Of a stretch of DNA of 64,000 nt, positions 43,641 through 53,619 are shown piece by piece. The stretch is from positions 12,693 through 76,692 of the forward strand of contig CAJPTC010000009.1 in the NCBI GenBank assembly GCA_905373475.1. Reading direction: 5' to 3'. The notes under the pieces are model-generated. The model did no database searches. It had not been told where the DNA came from and saw only the letters and a program-made list of their open reading frames with translations. The position numbers and the translations under genes were made by a program. This DNA comes from Bacteroidia bacterium. GTDB taxonomy: Bacteria; Bacteroidota; Bacteroidia; Bacteroidales; CAJPTX01. Within the stretch, counting starts at the first letter, position 1. Each line of letters starts with the position of its first letter.

Positions 43641-44522
43641 CTATTCTTCGATCTCTCCTTTACGCGCACGCATGGTGTTGATCATGAGCGAAAGAATCGT
43701 CATAGGACCTACACCGCCTGGCACGGGGGTTATGTAGCTACATTTTGGCGCTACTTCGTTGTAGGCTACATCGCCTCGGAGTTCCCATCCTTTCGGATTT
43801 TTGTCAGTCTCTACGCGGTTTATACCCACATCTATTACGATTGCACCCTCCTTAACCATATCAGCTTTCACAAAATCGGCTTTGCCTACTGCTGCTATGA
43901 GGATATCGCCTGAGCGGAGTACCTCGGGAAGGTTCTCGGTTTTGCTATGGCAGACGGTCACTGTGCAGTCGCCAGGTTCGCCCTTTTGTAGCAACATGTT
44001 GGCAACGGGAAGCCCTACGATGTGGCTGCGCCCGAGTACTACAACGTGTTTGCCTCGTGTGGGTATCTTATAGTAAGCCAACAGTTTAATGATACCGTAA
44101 GGAGTAGCGGGAAAATAGCACGGTAGCCCTAGGAGCATGCGCCCAAGACTAACGGGGTGGAAACCATCTACATCCTTTTTAGGCAAAATGTGGTGTGTAA
44201 CGCGCTGCTCGTCGATGTGCTTCGGGAGTGGGAGTTGTACAATCAATCCGTCAATCGTAGTATCGGCGTTGATGTTATCGATCTCTTGCAGGAGGCGTGC
44301 CTCTGTTACCTCTGTATCGAAACGCCGTATTTCCGAGATGAAGCCCAGTTCAGCACATTTTTTCTCTTTATTGCGGACGTAAGTCTCGCTGGCAGGGTTG
44401 TTTCCTACGAGAATGGCTACCAATTTTGGGCGGCGTTCTCCTTTGGCCACAAGCGCCTCTACCTCTGCCTTCAATTCTGCCGAAAGCGCTTCGGCTGTCT
44501 TTTTTCCGTCTAGAATCTGCAT
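43641..44522 (-). CDS. folD: bifunctional methylene-THF dehydrogenase/cyclohydrolase
   Basis: This 293-residue enzyme interconverts methylene-, methenyl- and formyl-tetrahydrofolate. It has the catalytic Lys region ETYVRNKEKKC, DGLIVQLPLPKHI, the NADP-binding VLGRSHIVGLPVANM and the signature PVPGGVGPMT. Monocistronic, followed by a terminator. Confidence 0.96.
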   Translation of the reverse strand: MQILDGKKTAEALSAELKAEVEALVAKGERRPKLVAILVGNNPASETYVRNKEKKCAELGFISEIRRFDTEVTEARLLQEIDNINADTTIDGLIVQLPLPKHIDEQRVTHHILPKKDVDGFHPVSLGRMLLGLPCYFPATPYGIIKLLAYYKIPTRGKHVVVLGRSHIVGLPVANMLLQKGEPGDCTVTVCHSKTENLPEVLRSGDILIAAVGKADFVKADMVKEGAIVIDVGINRVETDKNPKGWELRGDVAYNEVAPKCSYITPVPGGVGPMTILSLMINTMRARKGEIEE

Positions 44523-44714
44523 TTACTACCGTTGTATTATTGCCTCAGTACTATAACAACGAAGATGTGAGGCATATTGTTAAGGCGTCGGATAGATTGA
44601 ACCTTAAGCTAAATTTTGGAGGCAAGTGGGGGGTGTACTTTAGGGAGGAATTCTGTCTTGAAATAACGCAATCTCTCAATCTTCGTAACTTAGTGCTACG
44701 TAATCCGCAGCCTA

Positions 44715-46328
44715 ATGGCAGAGAAAAACCTACCTATTGGTGTACAGAGCTTTCAAGATTTGAGAGATAATGACTATCTCTATGTCGATAAAACGAAGTA
44801 CATAGCACAGCTCCTTAACGGTAAAGTGTACTTTCTAAGCCGCCCGCGACGTTTTGGTAAGAGTTTGTTTCTCTCCACGCTTGCTGCTTATTTTCGCGGT
44901 CAAAAAGAGCTGTTCAGGGGTTTGTACCTAGAGAGGGAAGAAGAAGTGCTTTCGCAGCAAGAAAAACGCGAAGCGTGGCAACAGTACCCTGTGTTGTATT
45001 TAGATTTTGCACGAAAAGAGTACAAGACAAAAGAGGATCTTCTTGAGCGACTGTCGTTAAATCTGCGAAGCTGGGAAAAGACCTACGGCGTGTCTAAGAT
45101 AACGGATTCGCCCGAAGAGCAATTCGCTTATCTCATAGAACAGATCCACGAAATTCACGGAAAGCAAGTAGTTGTTCTCATAGATGAGTACGATAAGCCA
45201 CTCTATGAGAGTCTGGAAAATGAGGAACTCAATGCAACCTATCGTAGCTTGTTGCGCGGGTTCTACTCTGTTATAAAGTCGTTAGATGCCCATATCCGTT
45301 TTGCCTTTCTCACGGGCATTACGAAGTTTAGCAAGGTGAGTGTCTTTAGTGGTTTGAACAATCTGAAAGACATCAGTTTGCGTGAGGATTTTTCGGGGAT
45401 CTGTGGAATTACGGATGAAGAACTGAAGGAGATTTTTACTCCGTATATAGACTCTTTTGCATCGAAGCTGAAGTTGTCTGTAGCCGAAGCTTACGTTGCA
45501 TTGAAAAACCAATACGATGGCTATCTTTTTGGAGCGGGCGGCGAGAATGTTTACAACCCTTTCAGTCTCTTGAATGCCTTGGATGCAAGGGCATTGGGTA
45601 AATACTGGTTCGCAACTGGTACATCCTCGTTTTTGGTCAACTACCTCCAGCGGGTGCACTATTTTATCCCGAACCTAGAGGGGAAAGTTCGTCTCAATAG
45701 TTCTCGTTTCGATAGTTATCGTGCTGACGTGTCAGATCCTCTGCCCATACTCTACCACACAGGCTATCTGACTATCAAAGAATACGATAGTGAAACCGAC
45801 TCCTATCGCCTAGGTTTTCCGAATAACGAGGTGCGCTATAGCTTCTTTGAAAACTTGTTGGCAGGTTATGCACCTAGCTACTTGAGTCTTGGCATTTCGG
45901 TTAAGGATTTTTTAGATGCTGTTCGTGGGGACGATGTAGATGCCTTTATGACAATCCTGCAATCTATTCTTGCTAGCATTCCCTACGATACAGCCTCAAA
46001 GGAAAAAATTGAGCTCCGTGAGCGCGACTACCAGATAGCGGTTTACCTTGTATTTGCCCTGATGGGTCTGTTTACGCAAACGGAGGTGCAAAGTGCCACG
46101 GGCAGGGCGGATTGTGTCGTGGTAACCCCCAAATATGTTTACATCTTTGAGTTCAAGCTCTGGAGTACTGGCACAGCGGAAGAGGCGCTGCAACAAATAA
46201 AAGATTTGGGTTACGCCACCCAGTATGCTGTGTCTGGTAAGGAGCTTATCCTTGTTGGAGCAAGCTTTGACGAGAAGAAACGCAATATAGGGACGTGGAC
46301 TACTCAACGTAATGAACCCCGAAAATAA
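44715..46328 (+). CDS. AAA-ATPase-like / PD-(D/E)XK nuclease protein
   Basis: This 537-residue protein has the AAA-ATPase-like domain (N-terminal 290 residues): start NLPIGVQSFQDLRDNDYLYV, Walker A RPRRFGKSLFL and Walker B VVLIDEYDKPLYE. The C-terminal PD-(D/E)XK domain has GRADCVV (Asp) and IFEFKLW (Glu-x-Lys). The family occurs in many near-identical copies in Bacteroidota and clostridial genomes; function is unproven, with suspected roles in genome defence or mobile elements. It is intact, stands alone, and lies upstream of tRNA-Asn. Confidence 0.88.
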   Translation: MAEKNLPIGVQSFQDLRDNDYLYVDKTKYIAQLLNGKVYFLSRPRRFGKSLFLSTLAAYFRGQKELFRGLYLEREEEVLSQQEKREAWQQYPVLYLDFARKEYKTKEDLLERLSLNLRSWEKTYGVSKITDSPEEQFAYLIEQIHEIHGKQVVVLIDEYDKPLYESLENEELNATYRSLLRGFYSVIKSLDAHIRFAFLTGITKFSKVSVFSGLNNLKDISLREDFSGICGITDEELKEIFTPYIDSFASKLKLSVAEAYVALKNQYDGYLFGAGGENVYNPFSLLNALDARALGKYWFATGTSSFLVNYLQRVHYFIPNLEGKVRLNSSRFDSYRADVSDPLPILYHTGYLTIKEYDSETDSYRLGFPNNEVRYSFFENLLAGYAPSYLSLGISVKDFLDAVRGDDVDAFMTILQSILASIPYDTASKEKIELRERDYQIAVYLVFALMGLFTQTEVQSATGRADCVVVTPKYVYIFEFKLWSTGTAEEALQQIKDLGYATQYAVSGKELILVGASFDEKKRNIGTWTTQRNEPRK

Positions 46329-46426
46329 CGATACAATACTTGCAACTTTATTTCCTTAAATATTTGTATAACAGAATAGTAGAGAATAAGGAGTGCTGAA
46401 AATTTACAGCGCATGGAGCGTTCTAT

Positions 46427-46457
46427 TTGTTCGTTTCAAAAAAACGCTCTACCTTTG
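46427..46457 (+). promoter_or_regulatory. full Bacteroidota promoter of tRNA-Asn
   Basis: TTTG (46427-46430), 19 bases, then TACCTTTG (46450-46457): a perfect match to TTTG-N19-TAnnTTTG. Start predicted near 46462. Confidence 0.85.
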
Positions 46458-46501
46458 CAACGCTTTCGAGAAAGAAACGGAGGCGAGTGTTGTTAAAATA
46501 T

Positions 46502-46575
46502 TCCTCATTAGCTCAGTTGGTTAGAGCACCTGACTGTTAATCAGGGGGTCCTAGGTTCAAGTCCTAGATGGGGAG
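46502..46575 (+). tRNA. tRNA-Asn (anticodon GTT)
   Basis: A 74-base cloverleaf: acceptor TCCTCAT/ATGGGGA, D arm GCTCAGTTGG, anticodon loop CTGTTAA with anticodon GTT, T arm CTAGG/CCTAG around TTCAAGT, discriminator G, CCA not encoded. Confidence 0.97.
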
Positions 46576-46597
46576 CGCGTTTATGTTTACTATTCCT

Positions 46598-46627
46598 AGG
46601 ATTCTGTTGCTTCAGAGTCCTTTTTTT
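46598..46627 (+). terminator. terminator of tRNA-Asn
   Basis: AGGATTCTG pairs with CAGAGTCCT (one G-U) and is followed by a T8 run. Between here and 46897 there is a small GCCCC/GGGGC hairpin at 46677-46692 and nothing else recognised. Confidence 0.85.
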
Positions 46628-46897
46628 ATTTTCTGTAAATACTGCATAACAGGGGTAAGTCAATATAGCAATTTGTGCCCCCCTTTTGGGGCTGTTCAGA
46701 ATGTCCCAAAGTTTTTTTTTGCTGTTAAATGGTCGTCTGCGTCTAGATCGTCTGTCTGGTGCAAGAGCCTCAAGCAACTCCTCTGTTTGCTATAATGAAC
46801 TGCCAAATATTTTTGCCTCACCAATGGTAGAAATATCCTGACCTTTGCGGTAATTTTACTGCAGTTCTGAAGCTTTATGTAACCTCTTTCTATTGAC

Positions 46898-48853
46898 ATG
46901 CGACGTAGTTTCTTGAAAACATACCCTACAAATCATCTCTCTGTATTTATCTATCGTATTCTCCTTGCCTATCTGCTCTTTGTAGTAGCGCGCTTTCTTT
47001 TTTACCTTTTCAATTACACTTATTTTGCCGACATGTCTGGCTCTCAATTAGCGCGTGCATGGTATGGTGGTTTTCGTTTCGATACAGCTTCGGTTCTCTA
47101 CCTCAATCTGCTTTTTATTATTCTGAGCCTACTTCCGTTCCGTTTTCGTACGAAGCGCAATTACCAACTTTGGGTAGACGTTGCTTGGTATGTTCCCAAT
47201 CTGTTCGGTCTGTTGGCAGGTATTGCAGATGCTGTTTACTATCCTTTTACGCTGAAACGCACAACAATCGATGTCTTTTCCGAGTTCGCTAATGAGGGGG
47301 CGGGAATGTTTTTGCATCTCTTTGTGCAGTACTGGTATGTCACATTGCTCGGAATGGTGCTTACCCTCTTTTTTATTGTCTTATATCGCAGAGTGCGCAT
47401 TGCCAAGTGGGTGGGAGATGGTCTGCGCGGATGGAAATACTATACTTTTCAGACAACGCTACTTCTCTTCTCCATTTTTTTGGTGATAGGGGGCTTCCGA
47501 GGTTTCAACTTCTCTCGTTTCTTGCGTCCGCTCGCCATAGGACATTCTAATGCCTACGTAGACAAAATCGAACAGCGTTCGTTGGTACTAAACACACCGT
47601 ATTGCCTGATTCGTACGATAGGAAAACAGCGCCTAGCTACCTATAGTTTTTTCCCTAATGACGAAGCAGCTGAGCAGGTCTTTAATCCGGTTCATACTCC
47701 AAGGCGCGATTCTCTTTGGTTCGGAGCATTGCGTGGTCGCAATGTGATGATTGTCATAGTTGAGAGTTTTGCTCGGCAATATGTGGGGTCTCTCAATACA
47801 GAGCTAGAGGGTTACAAAGGCTATACACCTTGCTTCGATTCTCTTGCTCGCCAAGGGTTACTCTTCAAGCAAGCCTTTGCTAACGGTCGAATCTCTATTG
47901 ATGCTATGCCCGCACTTCTAGCCTCATTACCTAAAATAAATGAGCATTTCGTAACTTCAGCCTATGCGCTCAACAATATAGGTGGTTTGGGCACAATCCT
48001 GGGTGCGAGAGGGTACAACAGTCAGTTCTTTCACGGAGGTACTAACGGCACAATGAACTTTGACGCATTCGTCAAGCAAGCAGGCTATCAGCACTATTTC
48101 GGACGCACTGAGTATGCCAATGATGCCGATTTTGATGGTATTTGGGGTGTATGGGATGAGCCTTTTCTTCTGCGCACGGCAGATGAGTTGAATAAGATGG
48201 CAGAACCGTTCCTAGGTACCGTTTTTACGGTCTCCAGCCATGGTCCATACCAGATGCCTGCGCAATATGTGGGACGTTTTCCAGATGAGGGCGAACCTCT
48301 GGTAAAATGCATTGGCTATACAGATTATGCACTAGGAAAATTTTTTCAAAGAGTGAGTCGCGAGCCATGGTTTAACAATACGCTCTTTGTTGTGACTGCA
48401 GACCATTCTAGTGGCGACCTCCTTGAAAAGTACAGAACCTCTGTACTGCGATTTGCAGTCCCCATGCTTCTTTATGCTCCTGGCAGCACTTTGCGCGGTT
48501 TAGACACAACCACCACGGTACAGCACGCCGATCTGTTGCCCACGCTTCTTACATTGTTGGGATACGAGCACCCTGTGCTGAGCTATGGGAATGATATGCT
48601 CGATTCCAATGCCCCGCATTTTGCCATCAATGAATTTGACGGACTTTTTCAGATCATAGAGAACGGTTATGTGCTTCAGCATGACGGTACTCGTCCTGTG
48701 GGTCTCTATAACTATTTGCAGGATAATGCTTTGAATAGCAATCTGTTGGAGTATCCAGAGTATAAAGCACTGGGCTCTCAAATGTGTAGGCAGATAGAAG
48801 CCATACTCCAGTCTTACAGCGCTCGTATGAGGGGTAACCGCCTACTCCCTTAG
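46898..48853 (+). CDS. LTA synthase-like membrane sulfatase, second copy
   Basis: This 651-residue inner-membrane enzyme has five membrane segments (within about 15-205) and an extracytoplasmic sulfatase domain from about 285. Metal ligand Glu lies in VIVESFARQY; the nucleophile region is ANGRISIDAMPALLASLP with Ser; the late TADHSS motif and HFGPY-like SSHGPYQMP are also present. It differs from the copy at 5458-7320 in the nucleophile region and length, so the two are diverged paralogues with perhaps different acceptors. Phosphoglycerol or phosphoethanolamine transfer is inferred from the family. Confidence 0.87.
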   Translation: MRRSFLKTYPTNHLSVFIYRILLAYLLFVVARFLFYLFNYTYFADMSGSQLARAWYGGFRFDTASVLYLNLLFIILSLLPFRFRTKRNYQLWVDVAWYVPNLFGLLAGIADAVYYPFTLKRTTIDVFSEFANEGAGMFLHLFVQYWYVTLLGMVLTLFFIVLYRRVRIAKWVGDGLRGWKYYTFQTTLLLFSIFLVIGGFRGFNFSRFLRPLAIGHSNAYVDKIEQRSLVLNTPYCLIRTIGKQRLATYSFFPNDEAAEQVFNPVHTPRRDSLWFGALRGRNVMIVIVESFARQYVGSLNTELEGYKGYTPCFDSLARQGLLFKQAFANGRISIDAMPALLASLPKINEHFVTSAYALNNIGGLGTILGARGYNSQFFHGGTNGTMNFDAFVKQAGYQHYFGRTEYANDADFDGIWGVWDEPFLLRTADELNKMAEPFLGTVFTVSSHGPYQMPAQYVGRFPDEGEPLVKCIGYTDYALGKFFQRVSREPWFNNTLFVVTADHSSGDLLEKYRTSVLRFAVPMLLYAPGSTLRGLDTTTTVQHADLLPTLLTLLGYEHPVLSYGNDMLDSNAPHFAINEFDGLFQIIENGYVLQHDGTRPVGLYNYLQDNALNSNLLEYPEYKALGSQMCRQIEAILQSYSARMRGNRLLP

Positions 48854-48935
48854 TTAGTTTGAAGAGGCAAAATTGCCGTGCTCTCCTGGGGTGAAGAAAG
48901 AAGCAAAGATGCAACGGGTAGTTTCTAAGTTTCCT

Positions 48936-49433
48936 TTACTCCAGTTTCCGTACCCACCCCGTATCATTACAGGTCGCGAGGAGTTCTGTCCAAGAACTCC
49001 CTAAAATGGGGTGTTGCTCATTCGGGGCTATTTCAACGAGTGGTACAAGTACAAAACGACGTTGCTCCATACGCGGGTGTGGCACAACTAAATCGGGTGG
49101 GCGGTTGATTACCTCGTTGCCAAAGAGCAGGATATCTATATCGATGGTGCGCGAAGTATAACGTTCCGTAACCGAGCGTATACGCCCTAATTCGCGTTCT
49201 ATTACCCCAATTTCGCGTAATACTCCCTCTGGAGGTAAAAGGGTTTGCAATACGACGACTTGATTGAGAAATGGGGTGTTGCATTCAAATCCCCATGGTT
49301 TGCTTTCGTAAACAGCAGAGCACTCCTTGCATTGCCCGATACGTTGCGATAGGCGCTGGATAGCTTGGGCTAAATAGTTGGCACGATTGCCTTGATTGCT
49401 CCCAAGTCCTAAGTACACTTCGGTGTTTGACAC
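48936..49433 (-). CDS. folK: 2-amino-4-hydroxy-6-hydroxymethyldihydropteridine pyrophosphokinase
   Basis: This 165-residue HPPK transfers pyrophosphate from ATP to the pterin in folate synthesis. YLGLGSNQGNR opens the protein, SAVYESKPWGF is the pterin site, and RTIDIDILLFG plus VPHPRMEQRRFVLVPL are the family signatures. It begins with a GTG at 49433, 11 bases after the kinase stop. Confidence 0.95.
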   Translation of the reverse strand: MSNTEVYLGLGSNQGNRANYLAQAIQRLSQRIGQCKECSAVYESKPWGFECNTPFLNQVVVLQTLLPPEGVLREIGVIERELGRIRSVTERYTSRTIDIDILLFGNEVINRPPDLVVPHPRMEQRRFVLVPLVEIAPNEQHPILGSSWTELLATCNDTGWVRKLE

Positions 49434-49444
49434 GTTCGTCGGTT

Positions 49445-52400
49445 TTACTGTATTATGGGGAGTGAGACCATAAATGTCGTGCCACGCCCTTCTTTTGTCT
49501 TAAAAGAGATGTCGCCACCTGCCGATTTCAAGATGTTTGCCATAATAGCGAGCCCTAAACCTAGCCCAGTGCTTTTGGTCGTAAAATTCACCTTGAAGAT
49601 CTTATCGTGCAGGGCGGGCGCAATTCCCACGCCGTTGTCTTCTACAAAGACTCGTACCACTGTACCTTGCAAGATACCTTTTACCGCAATACGAGGTTTA
49701 GCTGTCTGCTGCATGGCCTGTACAGCGTTAGAAAAAAGGTTGTTGAATACGCGTTGCAAGTTCGTAGGGTCTATAAAGACTTCCACGTTTTCTACCGCGC
49801 TGAGGTCAACTACCCAGTCTATATTTTCATGGCTACGGAAGAGCCACAACGACTGCTCGATCGCTTTACACAGAGGAGTCCGTTCGGCATTCCCCAGTGT
49901 GAGTGTGGCATAGCGTGTAAAAGTATCAGCTGTTTCGGCGAGCGAATCGATTTGTGCTTCAAGCATCTGAGCATACTTCAAGAAGCGCTCATCCCAATCT
50001 TTAGCTCCCGATTTCTTGAGGTGTACCAGATGCTGCACCCCCAGTTTCATGGGCGTTAGTGGGTTCTTTATATCGTGTGCAATCTGCCGTGCCATCTCCT
50101 TCCACGCCGATTCGCGCTCACTTTCGCGTAGCCGTGCCGCCTTTTCCTGAATATCGCTTACCATCCTATTGTAGGTTGCGATCAGCATTCCAATTTCATC
50201 CTTGCTTTTATAGTCAATGGGTATGCCAGGGTTCGTAATTGAAATGCGCTCCAAGGCATAGCGTATGCGGTGCAAGTAGCGTGTAATCCGATTCGTGAAT
50301 TGCGACATCACGAGGATTTTCACCGCCGTAAATAGCAACAGGATATTCAAGATGAGCGAGGCGAGGTGAATATATTCGGTCTGTTCCGACTGCGGATTGC
50401 GAAAATAAGGCACGTTGGCGTAGCCTAGCACCTCGTCGCCGCAGAAAAGCGGAGCATAGATCGAGGTATAGTGCATGTCGCCCACACATTCGCTCTGTAT
50501 ATACTGCGAAGCGCTCTGATGCTTCAACCTGTTCCATGCAATGTCGTGTATGCGTGTACCCAAAAGTTGCTGTTGGTATATGGCGGAGCGTGAGCTTCCG
50601 AGCAACCACCCGTCCGTGCTATATAGGTTTATATCGCAGTACAGTCGGTTAGACATGGCAGCAAGTGTCCAGTTTATATAGCCCGTGTCTTGCAATTGTG
50701 TCCGATGCCTCGGTAGCCAAGCTTCCAGTTCATTCTGCACCACGGCAATATGCTCGCGAAGGTGCGCGACATCGTCGGAACGAAGACTTGAGCGGAGTAT
50801 GTATTGTATACCTATAATGCTCAAAGGGATGTAGAAAAGAATGGTGTAGAGAATAATGCGCTGGATACGCCCCGCTAAGCCATGTGTGAAAAAGGGGAAT
50901 ACAGGCAAAATATGCGACGGATAAAGAACAAAGTTGAAGACGAGCATAAAGACCAAAATGAGGTAAGCTACGCCTCCAGCGCGTGCGAGGATGTTCAGAA
51001 GAGGTTTGGAAACTACGGCAAAGGTATTCTCGTCTATCAGTTTTACGAAGTGCGAATAGCCGTTGTAGTCGAACGTTTTCAAGTCGCTGGGCGTAAAATA
51101 GTCGGGCAATACGCGGACGGGATAGTGGTAATCGCCTGACTGTGCGAGGAGTCTTTGATTCTGAAACAGTGCCGTGGAGAAAGTCGAGCGTGGCGTAGGT
51201 CGTGCGTACTTGCGGTCTATAAGTAGATCTGGGTAACCCCAATAGTAATGTGGCAATTTAGAGTCTAGTTCGAGGTAGAGCGTAGAAAGTCTTCCGTAGG
51301 CTGAGCCGTAATTGAAAATCCCGAGGTAACTAATACGTCCGTTTTTGTTGTCTAGGTAATAGAAATTTGTACCCGCAATCTGCGTCCCGTAGTCGTGTAT
51401 CATATGCGAGAAGAAATCTTGGCAGTTGTTTCTCTGCCCACTGGAGGTAATGATAATCTCCGTTTCGGGGAAGCACAGTGTAAGCTGAAAATCGTACTCG
51501 AGGAGGTAAGCACGATAGTAATGGTGTCTGAAATGTTTATTTAGCGCCCCAACGTCAAATTCTGCGTCGTTTACCAGATCGCGAAGTTCTGCATCGTGTT
51601 GCATGTCGTGCGAGAGGCGCACGAATAGGTACTCGAGGATGAGATCGTGCTCATTGCCCAACGAATTGGCAATATACGCACGTACGTTCAGATCTTTTTC
51701 CTTGTCGGTGTGATCGAGAATGTAGCATAGAGGTACGGCGTACAAAATGGCAAGAATGGTGTAGAAGCCCGTGAAAAGAGGGCGTTCTGCCGTGCGTCGA
51801 ACCCAGTATATACCCACGAAAATTTGCGGGACGAATAGACCAACGCACAGAAAGGAATGTAGGCCGAAAAATAGATATTGGAGTAGAAAATTGAGAAAGA
51901 AGACGATGCCCCAAACGCAACATTTAACTTTTAGGGAAAAAGGTTGTAGCAGACGAATGGCAATAATGCTAGACATCGTGAGTAGGGCGCAGAGAATGGC
52001 AAGACTTATAAATACCATTAGCGCGTACACCGACATGTTGGCAAAACTATAGGGCGTGAGCGCAATGGTTGAGTTGGTTACTAGCACGTGTGCAAGAGTG
52101 TTAACAACCTGTAGCAAGGCGAGCGTGATGAGCAACCAGACGGCACTCCAAATGGGGTGTTGAGCTGTGAATGCGGCACGTGGTTCGGGCAAAGGAGTGA
52201 GAAAACGCAACTGAAGGAGCAGACCCAGACAACCGATTGCGTAGAGAAAGAGGTCGCCAAAAGAGGCAACCAGGGTTGAAACTGCGAAGAGCTCGGGGTT
52301 GAAAAAATTCCCCATCTCGTTGATCAGCCATCCGTTGAATTTACACAGTGCTAAAAGGGAAAGTGCTAGAGTAGTGCCTAGCAAGGACCAGAGCCAGCGA

Positions 52401-53143
52401 TAGCGCTTGGAGAAGAACGCGGGCAAGAAAAAGAAAATGGCAAAAAGAATAAGGAAACCGAAAAATATCCGATTATCGCTCCAATACCTCTCGAGTTGTT
52501 CGCTGTTTGTGAAGAGTTCGGGTGCTTCTTTTGCCAAAGTTGGAACATGTTCGCCGTAGAGAAAAGAGAGCGACGAGTCCCACGCACTTTCTAGGTAGCG
52601 GTTCTGCACCCGGTAGTCGCTCCGAATGTAGGCTAGTACCGCACATTGGTACTCTCCCAAAGTGTACATTTCGGTATAGTACCACAGTCCGTAGAGCCAG
52701 ATATAGCCTTTGTCCTTCTTTTTCAGTGCCTCCCAATCGCTCGGTCCGTAGCGGTACGACCACGCGATAATACTGTCGTTTTTGGCCAGCAGAACCTCAA
52801 GATGCTCGCTACGTAGCCTCGGGAGAATCTCCGCCTCGTAGTATTCGAGCCCTGCGAATGGTGTAACATGGCGCATATATTCGCCACATTGTTTGATGAG
52901 CTTTTTCCCTTTTGCAATGCGTTCATTCACAACATTGTGGAAACGAGCTACAATGGCGCTGTCGTCTTCACTCCCCACAACGGGGTGTGTAAGTATGCGA
53001 GCTTGTAGCCCCCGAAGAAAGAGCAACAGCCCTAGGAGCATTACAATGCCCCACAGGATGCGCCAAAACAGCCTCCGATGTGTTCGGACTCCTGTTAGTA
53101 TCTTCGCCACAAACAGACGAATATGTTTTAATCGCTCAATCAT
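49445..53143 (-). CDS. large NtrY-like sensor histidine kinase
   Basis: This 1232-residue membrane kinase has a first membrane segment at about 27-45, an extracytoplasmic region, then a cluster of membrane segments (about 225-480), a second large extracytoplasmic region (about 480-740), another membrane segment, an extracytoplasmic Cache-like domain (about 780-930), HAMP (about 960-1010), HisKA with phospho-acceptor His1023 in QIAHDIKNPLTPMKLG, and HATPase with NLFSNAVQAM (N box) and DNGVGIAP (G1). KNPLTP is typical of NtrY-type kinases. No cognate response regulator lies next to it. It overlaps the rlmH end by 8 bases. Confidence 0.9.
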   Translation of the reverse strand: MIERLKHIRLFVAKILTGVRTHRRLFWRILWGIVMLLGLLLFLRGLQARILTHPVVGSEDDSAIVARFHNVVNERIAKGKKLIKQCGEYMRHVTPFAGLEYYEAEILPRLRSEHLEVLLAKNDSIIAWSYRYGPSDWEALKKKDKGYIWLYGLWYYTEMYTLGEYQCAVLAYIRSDYRVQNRYLESAWDSSLSFLYGEHVPTLAKEAPELFTNSEQLERYWSDNRIFFGFLILFAIFFFLPAFFSKRYRWLWSLLGTTLALSLLALCKFNGWLINEMGNFFNPELFAVSTLVASFGDLFLYAIGCLGLLLQLRFLTPLPEPRAAFTAQHPIWSAVWLLITLALLQVVNTLAHVLVTNSTIALTPYSFANMSVYALMVFISLAILCALLTMSSIIAIRLLQPFSLKVKCCVWGIVFFLNFLLQYLFFGLHSFLCVGLFVPQIFVGIYWVRRTAERPLFTGFYTILAILYAVPLCYILDHTDKEKDLNVRAYIANSLGNEHDLILEYLFVRLSHDMQHDAELRDLVNDAEFDVGALNKHFRHHYYRAYLLEYDFQLTLCFPETEIIITSSGQRNNCQDFFSHMIHDYGTQIAGTNFYYLDNKNGRISYLGIFNYGSAYGRLSTLYLELDSKLPHYYWGYPDLLIDRKYARPTPRSTFSTALFQNQRLLAQSGDYHYPVRVLPDYFTPSDLKTFDYNGYSHFVKLIDENTFAVVSKPLLNILARAGGVAYLILVFMLVFNFVLYPSHILPVFPFFTHGLAGRIQRIILYTILFYIPLSIIGIQYILRSSLRSDDVAHLREHIAVVQNELEAWLPRHRTQLQDTGYINWTLAAMSNRLYCDINLYSTDGWLLGSSRSAIYQQQLLGTRIHDIAWNRLKHQSASQYIQSECVGDMHYTSIYAPLFCGDEVLGYANVPYFRNPQSEQTEYIHLASLILNILLLFTAVKILVMSQFTNRITRYLHRIRYALERISITNPGIPIDYKSKDEIGMLIATYNRMVSDIQEKAARLRESERESAWKEMARQIAHDIKNPLTPMKLGVQHLVHLKKSGAKDWDERFLKYAQMLEAQIDSLAETADTFTRYATLTLGNAERTPLCKAIEQSLWLFRSHENIDWVVDLSAVENVEVFIDPTNLQRVFNNLFSNAVQAMQQTAKPRIAVKGILQGTVVRVFVEDNGVGIAPALHDKIFKVNFTTKSTGLGLGLAIMANILKSAGGDISFKTKEGRGTTFMVSLPIIQ

Positions 53144-53612
53144 GGTGGTAAGGTTCGCCGCGTAGTATGGTGAATACCCTATACAGTTGCTCTAGAAAGA
53201 TGAGGCGTACCAATTGATGCGAAAAGGTGAGCTGAGAGAGCGAGAGCTGCAATGGGAAAGTGCTGAGCACTTCATCAGAAAAACCGTACGCGCCCCCAAT
53301 GACAAATGCAATGCGCGACGCACCCTGAATTCCGAAACTGTCTACGAGTGTGGCGAATGCTCGAGAGGTGTATTCTTTGCCGTGCTCATCGAGAAGTACT
53401 ACCCGATCATAGCCCTTAAGTGCCTCGAGGAACTGTATGCCTTCCCGCCGTGAAAGTTCGTCGGGTGGGAGATTTGCCGCATTGCGTACAGGTGGAAGCA
53501 CCCGCAAATCGAACTTGCAATAATGCGCCAAACGGGCAGCATAGTCTTTTAATCCTGCCTCAACGTAGGGGGACGTAGTCTTCCCTAACAAAACCACCTC
53601 AACTCTCTGCAT
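53136..53612 (-). CDS. rlmH: 23S rRNA pseudouridine-1915 N3-methyltransferase
   Basis: This 158-residue SPOUT enzyme has the family end HQLVRLIFLEQLYRVFTILRGEPYHHD (parts HQLVRLIFLEQLYR and GEPYHHD) and the knot FVIGGAYGFSDEV. It methylates pseudouridine 1915 in 23S rRNA. The frame runs 16 codons further upstream, but the ATG at 53612 matches family length (about 155), and a -7 box between the two candidate starts supports it. Confidence 0.95.
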   Translation of the reverse strand: MQRVEVVLLGKTTSPYVEAGLKDYAARLAHYCKFDLRVLPPVRNAANLPPDELSRREGIQFLEALKGYDRVVLLDEHGKEYTSRAFATLVDSFGIQGASRIAFVIGGAYGFSDEVLSTFPLQLSLSQLTFSHQLVRLIFLEQLYRVFTILRGEPYHHD

Positions 53613-53619
53613 AGCACTG

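Noticed and set aside
46671..46720. TGTCCCAAAG tract resembling the IS end at 63909
   Set aside because: Only a nine-base match (TGTCCCAAA) and no second end or transposase nearby; likely coincidence.
46541..46777. Reverse-strand frame of 78 residues ending HLGLEPRTP
   Set aside because: It reads through the complement of tRNA-Asn; the GLEPRTP ending is the familiar artefact of translating antisense tRNA.
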